From Bacteroidales bacterium (GTDB lineage Bacteria; Bacteroidota; Bacteroidia; Bacteroidales; UBA7960), in NCBI GenBank assembly GCA_003451785.1, contig DMJL01000170.1, forward strand, positions 1-12,267: a stretch of 12,267 nt of DNA, given 5' to 3'. This document shows positions 1-5,979 of this stretch, one piece after another (the stretch's first letter is position 1; each line of letters begins with the position of its first letter). Below the pieces are notes generated by a model. It was not told the origin of the DNA. It made no database searches and was given only the letters and a program-made list of their open reading frames with translations. The translations under genes were made by a program, and so were the position numbers.

Positions 1-1551
1 AGAGGCAGAACCATTATAGTATCATGGGATGAGGCAATGCGCGATTCTACTACCTACAATTTCTTTTTTGGAGATGCTATAGCCGATATTACAGAACGAA
101 ATGCCATTCCCAATTTTCAGATTGTTTTTTCAACCGGTCCATTTGTAGATTCGCTCTCCATCGGGGGAACGGTAATAGATGCGTTTACACTTAAGCCATC
201 GGAAGGTGTTTATGTGATGATGTATCCCATGGGCAACGATTCGCTGCCTTTCTTGGAGCGACCTGTTTATTTAGCCAAAACCGACAAACAAGGCAAATTT
301 CACATAGGTAATACCGCGGCAGGATCGTATTTGCTTTTTGCCCTAAACGACCTGAATGCCAATTTTCTATTTGACCTTCCTAACGAGCAGATCGCATTTT
401 TAGACACTCTAATTAAACCTGAGTGGGTACCCCCAGCCGTTGCACCTGAAAGGGGCGATACCGTGCCACAAACTCCTACACAAATCAATAATCGCCAGGT
501 AGCAAATGCCCGCAACGCAAGGCAAACTCCACAAGGTGCAAATGTAGCGCAGACAAATGCTATTCCTACTGAGCCAGTGCTTGATCCCACCCTGCCACTC
601 TCGCACAACTTATCCATGAGAATGTTTGTTCAGGCCGATACCATACAGCAAGTTCGATCGGCAACCATTGTGCAGAAAGGAGTGATGAATCTTGCAATGC
701 GTATTCCTTTCGATACCTTGTCTTTAAGAAACCTGCGAAAGGAAACAACCGACCAGCGGTGGTATGTTGCAGAACCATCCTCAGACCGCGACACATTGCG
801 GATTTGGTTTTTGCCACCCATGCCCGACACCTTGGAAGTTGAACTAAGCGACCATAGAAAAATTTTGGATACACTTTTGTTTGCAACCCAACCCCGAGCA
901 GCAAGGGGTAGAGAAACTCCCCAAGCTCAGCAACTTACGGCAATGGCAAGTTTGAATGCAGGACAAGGAAGAAATCTTCCTTTTTTCGAAAAGCTACTGG
1001 TAACATCCAATAATCCGATTCAGCAATTCGACAGCACTTTGATAAGCCTGTTTGTCAACGATTCGGTGCGTGTTGAACGAACGATTGTACAAGTAGGTCA
1101 GGCAAGTCGGCAACTTCATATTGATGCCCCATTAGAACCGGGGCAAAACTACACGCTACAAATACTGCCCAATGCCTTAAAAGATGTTTTTGGAAGTTCA
1201 AACGACACTCTAACATGGACTTTCTCTACCACTAAACTTGAAGACTACGGCCAACTCATTCTTAATCTTCGCAAAGAGCAGCACTCTGTGCCGCTTATTG
1301 TGCAACTTACCGGTGCAGACGGAAACACTCAAATGGAGATGGTTGCCCCTGCCAATGGCGTTTGCAGGTTTATCAATATAAGACCTGGAAACTACATTAT
1401 CAGAGTAATTGTGGATGCAAACAAAAACGGCAGATGGGATTCTGGTCATTTTCTTAAAAGAATACAACCCGAACGGGTATTGTTGCATCATCAGCAAATC
1501 CAAATAAGACCCAATTGGGAGTCGGAAGTAAACTGGAGCATTACCCTTTAG
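1..1551 (+). CDS. Ig-like (Big_5/SbsA-type) envelope protein, 5'-truncated by window edge
   Basis: The reading frame is already open at base 1 and ends at TAG 1549-1551, giving 516 residues; the first in-window ATG (37) lies inside a conserved domain, so the true start is upstream. The visible N-terminus is the end of a Big_5 Ig-like domain (pattern TxYNFxFGDAIADI, then FQIVFSTG). A carboxypeptidase-regulatory-like beta domain follows (GGTVIDAFTLKPSEGVYV, then TDKQGKFHIGN and DLPNEQIAF). About residues 145-200 (window bases roughly 430-600) form a Pro/Gln/Asn/Thr-rich linker that looks disordered. A second Ig-like domain and a C-terminal segment with DANKNGRWDSGHFLKRIQPE close the protein. 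Bacteroidota homologues are usually annotated only as Ig-like domain-containing lipoproteins; the exact role is unknown. The missing N-terminus probably carries the signal or lipobox. Family assignment is by recalled sequence patterns. Confidence 0.85.
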   Translation, partial: RGRTIIVSWDEAMRDSTTYNFFFGDAIADITERNAIPNFQIVFSTGPFVDSLSIGGTVIDAFTLKPSEGVYVMMYPMGNDSLPFLERPVYLAKTDKQGKFHIGNTAAGSYLLFALNDLNANFLFDLPNEQIAFLDTLIKPEWVPPAVAPERGDTVPQTPTQINNRQVANARNARQTPQGANVAQTNAIPTEPVLDPTLPLSHNLSMRMFVQADTIQQVRSATIVQKGVMNLAMRIPFDTLSLRNLRKETTDQRWYVAEPSSDRDTLRIWFLPPMPDTLEVELSDHRKILDTLLFATQPRAARGRETPQAQQLTAMASLNAGQGRNLPFFEKLLVTSNNPIQQFDSTLISLFVNDSVRVERTIVQVGQASRQLHIDAPLEPGQNYTLQILPNALKDVFGSSNDTLTWTFSTTKLEDYGQLILNLRKEQHSVPLIVQLTGADGNTQMEMVAPANGVCRFINIRPGNYIIRVIVDANKNGRWDSGHFLKRIQPERVLLHHQQIQIRPNWESEVNWSITL

Positions 1552-1861
1552 TAGCGTAAGTCTAATTCAGCCTACGCAATGCATTATGCATCAAAATCTT
1601 GGAGAATTAGCGAGGGAGAAAATCTACAACCTGCAATCTAAATGGCTCCTTGCAGTAAGAAAAAATATTCAGCAAGTCGGCGCATGGTCTGAGCGATAAG
1701 TATTTTCATAAATTTTGGTTTTGCAAAATCCGGGACAAACCCAAAAAGGCGAGTATAGAAAAGTAACCGTAAGGCTTGAAATCGCTTATGATTTTTTCTG
1801 CCGATACTTTTTAAACCAAACCATAAAACCTACCTTTACGGCAAATTTTAACACATACGCA
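1552..1861. other. 310-bp intergenic stretch before mce
   Basis: No recognised gene, RNA or canonical terminator is visible. It holds a weak imperfect 7-bp stem just after the upstream stop (about 1554-1577, one mismatch) and a short 37-codon ORF listed separately. A TACCTTTA sequence at 1831-1838 resembles the Bacteroidota -7 element (TAnnTTTG), but no TTTG is found at the expected -33 distance, so no promoter is claimed. Confidence 0.4.
1586..1699 (+). CDS. possible small protein of 37 aa, unrecognised
   Basis: ATG 1586 to TAA 1697-1699 encodes 37 residues with a balanced, protein-like composition (it begins MHQNLGELAREK and contains KWLLAVRKNIQQ, which could form an amphipathic helix). 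The frame is open further upstream, to before the stop of the preceding gene. There is no recognisable family, no ribosome-binding site, and the length is within chance expectation. It could be a remnant or noise. Confidence 0.18.
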   Translation: MHQNLGELAREKIYNLQSKWLLAVRKNIQQVGAWSER

Positions 1862-2275
1862 ATGAAACTATCGCATATCGAACACATTGGAATTGCAGTA
1901 AAAAACATGGAAGAGTCCATTCGTTTTTATGAAGAAGTATTGGGGCTGAAATGCTATGCCATTGAGGAGGTAAAGGACCAAAAGGTAAAAACGGCTTTCT
2001 TCATGTTGGGGCAAACCAAGATCGAGCTACTCGAATCTACCGATGCCGAAGGTCCTATCGGAAAGTTTATTGAGAAAAAGGGTGAAGGCATTCACCATCT
2101 AGCATTTGCTGTAGAGGGCATCGAAGGTGCGCTTGCAGAATTACAAGACAAAGGTATTCAGCTGATTGACAAAGCCCCCCGTAGAGGAGCCGAGGGCCTC
2201 GACATTGCCTTCTTGCATCCAAAAGCCACTCAGGGCGTATTGATGGAGCTTTGCGAAAACAGAAATCAGCGGTAA
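1862..2275 (+). CDS. mce: methylmalonyl-CoA epimerase
   Basis: This 137-residue protein belongs to the vicinal-oxygen-chelate (glyoxalase/bleomycin resistance) fold and matches methylmalonyl-CoA epimerase, which interconverts (R)- and (S)-methylmalonyl-CoA in the cytosolic propionate/succinate pathway. Two beta-alpha-beta-beta-beta modules are seen: the first starts at SHIEHIGIAVKNMEESIRFY (residues 4-23), the second at GIHHLAFAVEGIEGA (76-90). Likely metal ligands by position are H8, E55, H79 and E129 (in LMELCE). RRGAEGLDIAFLHPK (107-121) is typical of the epimerase subfamily. The length is normal. The frame is open from an earlier ATG at 1715, but homology starts exactly at MKLSHIEHIG, so ATG 1862 is chosen. 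There is no Shine-Dalgarno sequence; the upstream context is A/T-rich as expected in Bacteroidota. No mutase genes are nearby. Confidence 0.93.
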   Translation: MKLSHIEHIGIAVKNMEESIRFYEEVLGLKCYAIEEVKDQKVKTAFFMLGQTKIELLESTDAEGPIGKFIEKKGEGIHHLAFAVEGIEGALAELQDKGIQLIDKAPRRGAEGLDIAFLHPKATQGVLMELCENRNQR

Positions 2276-2386
2276 TATTTAGCCCAACTTGCAGCAAACT
2301 GCGAATAAGCCAAAAAGTTATAAGCAAGTTAGCAGGTTTTTCTATTCTAAACCATTGGAAAAAAGGGATGGAATTTATTTAGCACA

Positions 2387-2408
2387 CAACAAACAGCAGT
2401 TTTTGTTG
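2387..2408. repeat. 7-bp inverted repeat downstream of mce
   Basis: CAACAAA (2387-2393) pairs perfectly with TTTGTTG (2402-2408) around an 8-nt loop. It is A/T-rich and has no T-run after it on either strand, so it is not a convincing terminator. It lies between mce and the transposase remnant, and its significance is uncertain. Confidence 0.3.
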
Positions 2409-2490
2409 AAAAAATTTGTGTTGCACAGAGAGGTTTATATAGCGGTCTAATAAATTTGGACTGGAATTTATAAACCTTAAATTTTCGGTC

Positions 2491-2663
2491 ATGAAAAAAC
2501 CAGAAGAAAGTTCAGTTCAGCCTTCAAGACCAAAATTGTGCTTAAGCCAATAAAAGAATGCAACACCCTTGTTGAGTTAGCTAAACAAATTGACCTACAT
2601 CCCAAACAAATTTCCATCTGGAAGAAGGAGTTCCTGCCTGAGCTGGGCAAGGTTGGGCTATAA
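2491..2663 (+). pseudogene. IS3-family transposase OrfA remnant (frameshifted, truncated)
   Basis: From base 2502 the frame reads RRKFSSAFKTKIVL, then a degraded segment, then ELAKQIDLHPKQISIWKKEF and a stop at 2661-2663. This is the N-terminal helix-turn-helix of IS3-type OrfA proteins (family pattern MKKTRRKFSSxFKxKVVLEAIK…ELAxKFDLHPxQIxxWKKEFL). The matching ATG-AAA-AAA at 2491 is in another frame. The A-run there has six A; a seventh would restore ATG AAA AAA ACC AGA AGA (MKKTRR) in frame, so a single A loss best explains the break. The remnant stops soon after the HTH, with no OrfA coiled-coil and no recognisable OrfB in the next 180 bases. It is inactive. The short stretch AAATTTGGACTGGA just upstream may be part of the old element leader. 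Confidence 0.82.
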
Positions 2664-2844
2664 TCCGCTAGCAGATAGGTTTCTGGCAATAGCTTAAAAA
2701 AAGGAAACAACAACTTGTAGAGTTATGAGTTTTCCCCCATACCCATCATAAAAAGACCAAATATTTTTGAAGAAAAACCTGTTCGAAGACATCAGACTAG
2801 TTCGGCAAACCCTAATGGCATATACTCTTTGTTGGCGGTAGTTT

Positions 2845-3576
2845 TTATTCACCAACACTAGCTACAAAATAATATTCTTCATTAGTGTTAAAATAGTTTT
2901 TAAATTCAACATCTTTAATAGGTTGTTTTTTATTAATAAATGATTGAAGTGTATATATATTTAAACCTATTTCATTTGAGATAAAATTATACAAATCAAG
3001 AGGGGATGTACCATAGTATTCACTAGCACCTTTTCCGCATTCAAATATAACAATGGGTTTATTCATTATTAGCAAATTCTTAGCGCCTCTCAATACTCCC
3101 AATTCCCCACCTTCAACATCAATTTTAATTAAATGAATTTTTTCATTTAAAGGAATAATTTCATCCAAGGTTTTTAAGTCTACTTTTATTTCTTCAATTA
3201 CTGGATTTGTAATATCATACCGTCTTCTTTTTATTCCACTATAAGCTGGTGCATTTTTGACAAGCTGAAATGTGGTTTCACCACTATTATCCGAAAGTGC
3301 ATAAGGAAAAATCTCCGCTTTATATTTATATTTATTTTTCAACTCTTTAAAAAGATAAGGAATTGGCTCAAAAGCATAATGTTTTCCTTCAGGTGCATAA
3401 TCAAGTATTAAATCTAATATTTCACCTTTGTGACAACCAACATCAATGCAATTGTTATTTCTCTTTACATATTTCCTTAATATTATTCTTGTAAGTCTGT
3501 CGTATTTAAGATTTTTGGTTAAATCTAAATGAAGCGAAATAAATACTTCCCTAAGAGTGTCTTTAATAATACTCAT
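2845..3576 (-). CDS. FkbM-family SAM-dependent methyltransferase
   Basis: This 243-residue protein is a class I (Rossmann-fold) methyltransferase of the FkbM type, a family that usually O-methylates sugars, polysaccharides or natural products. In order: motif I CIDVGCHKGE (43-52, SAM binding), the ribose-binding acidic strand AFEPIPYLFKELK (68-80), the FkbM-typical YALSDNSGETTF (92-103), and the family signature IKIDVEGGELGVLRGA (150-165). There is no signal peptide or membrane segment, so it is cytosolic. The length is normal and the start ATG (3574-3576) leaves about 30 residues before the core, as usual. The gene is visibly more AT-rich than its neighbours, with many Lys/Asn/Ile codons ending in A or T. 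It sits alone between a transposase remnant and an inverted repeat, opposite to the flanking genes, which suggests horizontal acquisition. The substrate is unknown; a surface glycan is a reasonable guess. Confidence 0.9.
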   Translation of the reverse strand: MSIIKDTLREVFISLHLDLTKNLKYDRLTRIILRKYVKRNNNCIDVGCHKGEILDLILDYAPEGKHYAFEPIPYLFKELKNKYKYKAEIFPYALSDNSGETTFQLVKNAPAYSGIKRRRYDITNPVIEEIKVDLKTLDEIIPLNEKIHLIKIDVEGGELGVLRGAKNLLIMNKPIVIFECGKGASEYYGTSPLDLYNFISNEIGLNIYTLQSFINKKQPIKDVEFKNYFNTNEEYYFVASVGE

Positions 3577-3677
3577 AAAATTATTTTAGTGTTTTACAAT
3601 AAATTTACTATTAATAAACACTGTTGTCCGATAGAAATATAAAAGAAGCCAGACAATTACGATCAGGCTACCTTTTT

Positions 3678-3725
3678 CAGTAGTTTTGCTTGGCTAAAAA
3701 CACACTACTATGAGCAAAACTACTG
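3678..3725. repeat. perfect 13-bp inverted repeat, 22-nt spacer
   Basis: CAGTAGTTTTGCT (3678-3690) is exactly complementary to AGCAAAACTACTG (3713-3725). As RNA it would form a 13-bp stem, extendable by G-U pairs at both ends (3677/3726, 3691/3712 and 3692/3711). No U-run follows on the plus strand, so a classical terminator is unlikely. An ATG at 3710 overlaps the right arm and opens a 19-codon ORF beginning MSKTTGL. The structure could be the leader of a lost transposase gene, a MITE-like fragment, or a symmetrical protein-binding site. Confidence 0.75.
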
Positions 3726-3727
3726 GC

Positions 3728-3934
3728 TTAACTTCCTATTTTTTGGACACTTTTTTCAAAAGGGTTTAGGACATTTTCCTTTACATCTTGATTAAGCAAA
3801 GTTAGCCTTCGCTCCGAATTTGACAAGTTCAATACAGGCGATGATGGAATTATTTCTTTTTTAATGGTATCATCGCCCTTGACAAATCCTCCGCTCAGTG
3901 CTGCTGGTTGCTTAACCAAACTCGCATTAGCCAT
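3728..3934 (-). CDS. doubtful hypothetical protein of 68 aa
   Basis: An ORF runs from ATG (3932-3934) to TAA (3728-3730) on the minus strand; a TTG two codons earlier is a weaker start. The protein begins MANASLVKQPAALSGGF, is hydrophilic, has no signal peptide or membrane segment, and contains a charged stretch (SERRLTLLNQDVKENVL) that could be helical. I recognise no family. Its last codons coincide with the TTTTTTGGACAC sequence that may be a transposon end, so the C-terminus may be chimeric. It could be a remnant or chance. Confidence 0.2.
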   Translation of the reverse strand: MANASLVKQPAALSGGFVKGDDTIKKEIIPSSPVLNLSNSERRLTLLNQDVKENVLNPFEKSVQKIGS

Positions 3935-3974
3935 CGTCAATATTGCTTAAATACTATGTTTCATTTTTTTGAGT

Positions 3975-3985
3975 CCCGATTCGGG
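3975..3985. repeat. small GC-rich palindrome CCCGA-T-TCGGG
   Basis: A 5-bp perfect arm flanks one central base, with AGT and ACT flanks able to extend it past a bulged T. It stands out in an AT-rich intergenic stretch. It follows, rather than precedes, a T-run on the plus strand, so it does not fit an intrinsic terminator. It may be a scattered palindromic repeat or mobile-element debris. Confidence 0.3.
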
Positions 3986-4165
3986 TACTACAGATTTTCG
4001 TTTTACAAAGGGATAATAACGGTATTCTAAAGCTGATTTAACCACCTGTTTTTTGTACGCTATTTTCAAACATCATCAGCAAAATATTTGAAGCAGTCTA
4101 GCATCAATTTTTCTAATTTATTAATACCTTGCGTACCATTTAATGGTTGGGAACTTGCGGAATAA

Positions 4166-5167
4166 ATGCTTCGGATGTACTTTAAAGAATGGCGAAAACA
4201 TGATCATTTCTTTTTCAAAACATACCTTTGGGATTTATCCTTTTTAATGCTTATACATAATCCTGTGTTTTCTCAATCCACAGGGTGGTTTGTGCACGAC
4301 AACTTTAGCCGGCCTTTTATATCAGAAATATATTCTTCATTAACAAAAATGGAAGCAGTGAAGCTAAACAAACTACACCCGTTTTACTACATAAGCAATG
4401 CAACCTTTCGACCATTTATTGATGTACAAACAGGCTATCAGCTCCCTATATTTCTATATGCGAAAGATCATACGATTGGGAACTTGAAAATTTCCGTAAA
4501 TGCACCGGTCAGCATTACAACTTTAGTTGATTTATTCGAAAACATAACTGCCCCGGTTATAAACAATGACTATCGATTTGGAGTACAGGCTACTTTTCTC
4601 CTTTCGCCTGCAAATCAAGTAAACAGATTCATAAGAAATTACCATTTAATGGTAGTGCCAATTTTTCATGAGAGTACACATATTGGCGATGAATTTGCTT
4701 TACACTGCTTTGTGCAGATTCCCAATTTCGCCCGCATTAATGTTTCCTATGAAGCATGGCAGGTGATGGCTGGAATAAACCGCCTTCGTGAGCCGCAAAA
4801 AAGAAACCTGAGTGCAGAAATTGGCTATCAAAGACTTATGCCCTTCCAAAGTGGCTATTACAATGTTGATGATTTTGAAGTAAAAGGTGTGCCTATTTCT
4901 CCTTCACGGCAAAGAGACCTTTGGTTTTTCAGGGCTGAATATACTCATCCTCAAAGATTCGGCAATGGCCGAACAAGCGAATATATTGCCTCTACTGAAA
5001 TTCGAAGGGAAACTAAGTTTGGTTACACTGCAGATAATCCGGAAAAGCGTGCTTGGTCAGTGAATACATACTTAGGTTTTAGGGTTCCTATAAAAAACAC
5101 CCCAACATGGGTTGGTATCTATTTTCAGGCATTACCAAGGTATAGTACCATACGGCCAATTGCGTGA
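4166..5167 (+). CDS. DUF1207-like outer-membrane protein, C-terminus altered by a frameshift
   Basis: The product has 333 residues as read. A hydrophobic stretch (about 20-36, ending NPVFSQ) looks like a signal peptide cleaved near Q37. The mature part is rich in alternating aromatic beta strands. NNDYRFGVQATFLL (133-146) and FHESTHIGDEF (167-177) match the DUF1207 family pattern (RFG…, yHlSSHlGDEf), a group of predicted outer-membrane beta-barrel proteins of unknown function. The reading ends in LPRYSTIRPIA, which does not fit the family. One extra G at 5128-5129 explains this: skipping it continues in frame as HYQGIVPYGQLRDIDGF and on to a stop at 5211-5213, giving 348 residues. An in-frame TAA at 4163 fixes the start at ATG 4166 or ATG 4175. 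It may be a recent pseudogene, a sequencing error, or a functional variant. Confidence 0.75.
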   Translation: MLRMYFKEWRKHDHFFFKTYLWDLSFLMLIHNPVFSQSTGWFVHDNFSRPFISEIYSSLTKMEAVKLNKLHPFYYISNATFRPFIDVQTGYQLPIFLYAKDHTIGNLKISVNAPVSITTLVDLFENITAPVINNDYRFGVQATFLLSPANQVNRFIRNYHLMVVPIFHESTHIGDEFALHCFVQIPNFARINVSYEAWQVMAGINRLREPQKRNLSAEIGYQRLMPFQSGYYNVDDFEVKGVPISPSRQRDLWFFRAEYTHPQRFGNGRTSEYIASTEIRRETKFGYTADNPEKRAWSVNTYLGFRVPIKNTPTWVGIYFQALPRYSTIRPIA

Positions 5168-5213
5168 CATAGATGGCTTTATGTTGAATGGCATTAGCTT
5201 AGTGATGAACTAA
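5130..5213 (+). other. displaced C-terminal 27 codons of the DUF1207-like gene
   Basis: Read in the frame beginning at 5130, the sequence encodes 27 residues (HYQGIVPYGQLRDID, then GFMLNGISLVMN) and stops at TAA 5211-5213. PYGQLR resembles the conserved PYGQFRN near the end of DUF1207 proteins, and the tail ends in alternating hydrophobic residues as an outer-membrane beta strand would. It joins smoothly to WVGIYFQ of the upstream frame if a single G is removed. It has no start codon near its beginning, so it is not a separate gene. Confidence 0.75.
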
Positions 5214-5215
5214 GC
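5197..5215. repeat. 7-bp stem-loop at the end of the DUF1207-like gene
   Basis: GCTTAGT (5197-5203) pairs with ACTAAGC (5209-5215) around a GATGA loop. It overlaps the restored stop codon at 5211 and lies 45 bases before the glycosyltransferase start. No T-run follows, so it could at most be a weak terminator or an mRNA-end structure. Confidence 0.4.
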
Positions 5216-5259
5216 ATAAATACTGAAAATTTAGGTTTAGCAATAATTATATCATACAG

Positions 5260-5979
5260 ATGCAAAAACTCTCCATCATCATTCCGGCATTCAACGAAGA
5301 AAAGTCTATTGAAAAAGCGATCAGGGAAGTTTATGATGTACAATATCCGGTCTTTGTTCAAGAAGATATTGAAGTAGTTGTGGTGAACGATTGCTCTACC
5401 GACAATACCCTTGAATTGTTGCAGAATCTAAAAAAACAGTATCCTGGCCTGATAATAATTTGCAATGAACAAAACATGGGTAAGGGGGCGTCTGTTCGAA
5501 GAGGATATGGCATGGCAACCGGCGACTTTTTATTTGTGCAAGATGCCGATTTGGAGCTTTCTCCGAGCGATATTCCAAGGATGTTAGACGCAATGAAGGA
5601 ACTGAATGTAGAGTTCGTGAATGGTTCGCGCTACATGCCGGGGGTGTTGCGTCCACTCTCTACATACCGCAGATATTTAGTTAACAGACTTTTTACTTTT
5701 TTTGTTTCGGTACTCATCGATGTAAAGCTTACGGATATGGCTTGTGGACATAAATTAATCCACAGAAACCTTTTGGACAAGATTTCTTTGAAGGAGAACA
5801 ACTTTGGATTTGAAGCAGAGTTGCTATTGAAAGCGCTTAGGATTAAAAAGAACAATATTGTGGAGATTCCGGTAAAGTATGCTCCAAGGACCATAAATGA
5901 AGGTAAAAAAATAAGAGCAATTGATGGAATAAAAATTTTTATAGCTGTTTTAAAATATGGCATATTTAGGAAGAATTAG
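5260..5979 (+). CDS. family 2 glycosyltransferase, polyprenol-phosphate sugar synthase type (DPM1/ALG5-like)
   Basis: This 239-residue GT-A enzyme is likely to transfer a sugar from a nucleotide donor to a polyprenol phosphate at the cytoplasmic face of the inner membrane. Visible features: LSIIIPAFNEEKSIEKAI (4-21, GT2 start), VVVNDCSTDNT (40-50, nucleotide binding), NMGKGASVRRGYGMATGDF (72-90), the DXD-type metal motif QDADLE (94-99), GSRYM (122-126), the acceptor-side DMACGHKLI (159-167) and FGFEAELLLK (182-191). The NMGKGAxVRxGM and DxxCGxK motifs point to the dolichyl-phosphate mannose/glucose synthase group. There are no C-terminal transmembrane helices, so it is the short soluble or peripheral form. 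The gene overlaps the downstream membrane protein gene by 23 bp, suggesting translational coupling and a shared pathway. ATG 5260 is the natural start because the family begins right there. The sugar is not predictable. Confidence 0.9.
   Translation: MQKLSIIIPAFNEEKSIEKAIREVYDVQYPVFVQEDIEVVVVNDCSTDNTLELLQNLKKQYPGLIIICNEQNMGKGASVRRGYGMATGDFLFVQDADLELSPSDIPRMLDAMKELNVEFVNGSRYMPGVLRPLSTYRRYLVNRLFTFFVSVLIDVKLTDMACGHKLIHRNLLDKISLKENNFGFEAELLLKALRIKKNNIVEIPVKYAPRTINEGKKIRAIDGIKIFIAVLKYGIFRKN

Larger units (their letters stand above)
3577..4165. other. 589-bp low-gene region with inverted repeats
   Basis: There is no confidently coding gene here. The stretch holds a perfect 13-bp inverted repeat (3678-3725), a doubtful 68-codon minus-strand ORF (3728-3934) and a small CCCGA/TCGGG palindrome (3975-3985). 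The bases around 3737-3747 (TTTTTTGGACAC) and 3626-3635 (TTGTCCGATA) resemble transposon end or leader sequences, but I cannot name the element. Together with the OrfA remnant on the other side of the methyltransferase gene, it looks like an accessory patch built by mobile elements. Confidence 0.45.

Noticed and set aside
300..904. Minus-strand ORFs of 65-112 codons opposite the Ig-like gene
   Set aside because: They are shadows of the real frame, with low-quality composition and no recognisable domains.
1831..1838. TACCTTTA as a -7 promoter element for mce
   Set aside because: The final G of TAnnTTTG is missing and no TTTG lies at the -33 distance, so the match is not better than chance in this AT-rich DNA.
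1715..1861. 49-codon N-terminal extension of the epimerase ORF from ATG 1715
   Set aside because: The family starts at MKLSHIEHIG; the extension is low in similarity to anything known and the resulting protein would be too long for the family.
2489..2713. 74-codon minus-strand ORF over the OrfA remnant
   Set aside because: The plus strand carries a recognisable IS3 OrfA helix-turn-helix; the reverse reading is incidental.
3710..3769. 19-codon ORF MSKTTGL… starting in the inverted repeat
   Set aside because: It is too short and unrecognised to call as a gene; it is mentioned only as context for the hairpin.
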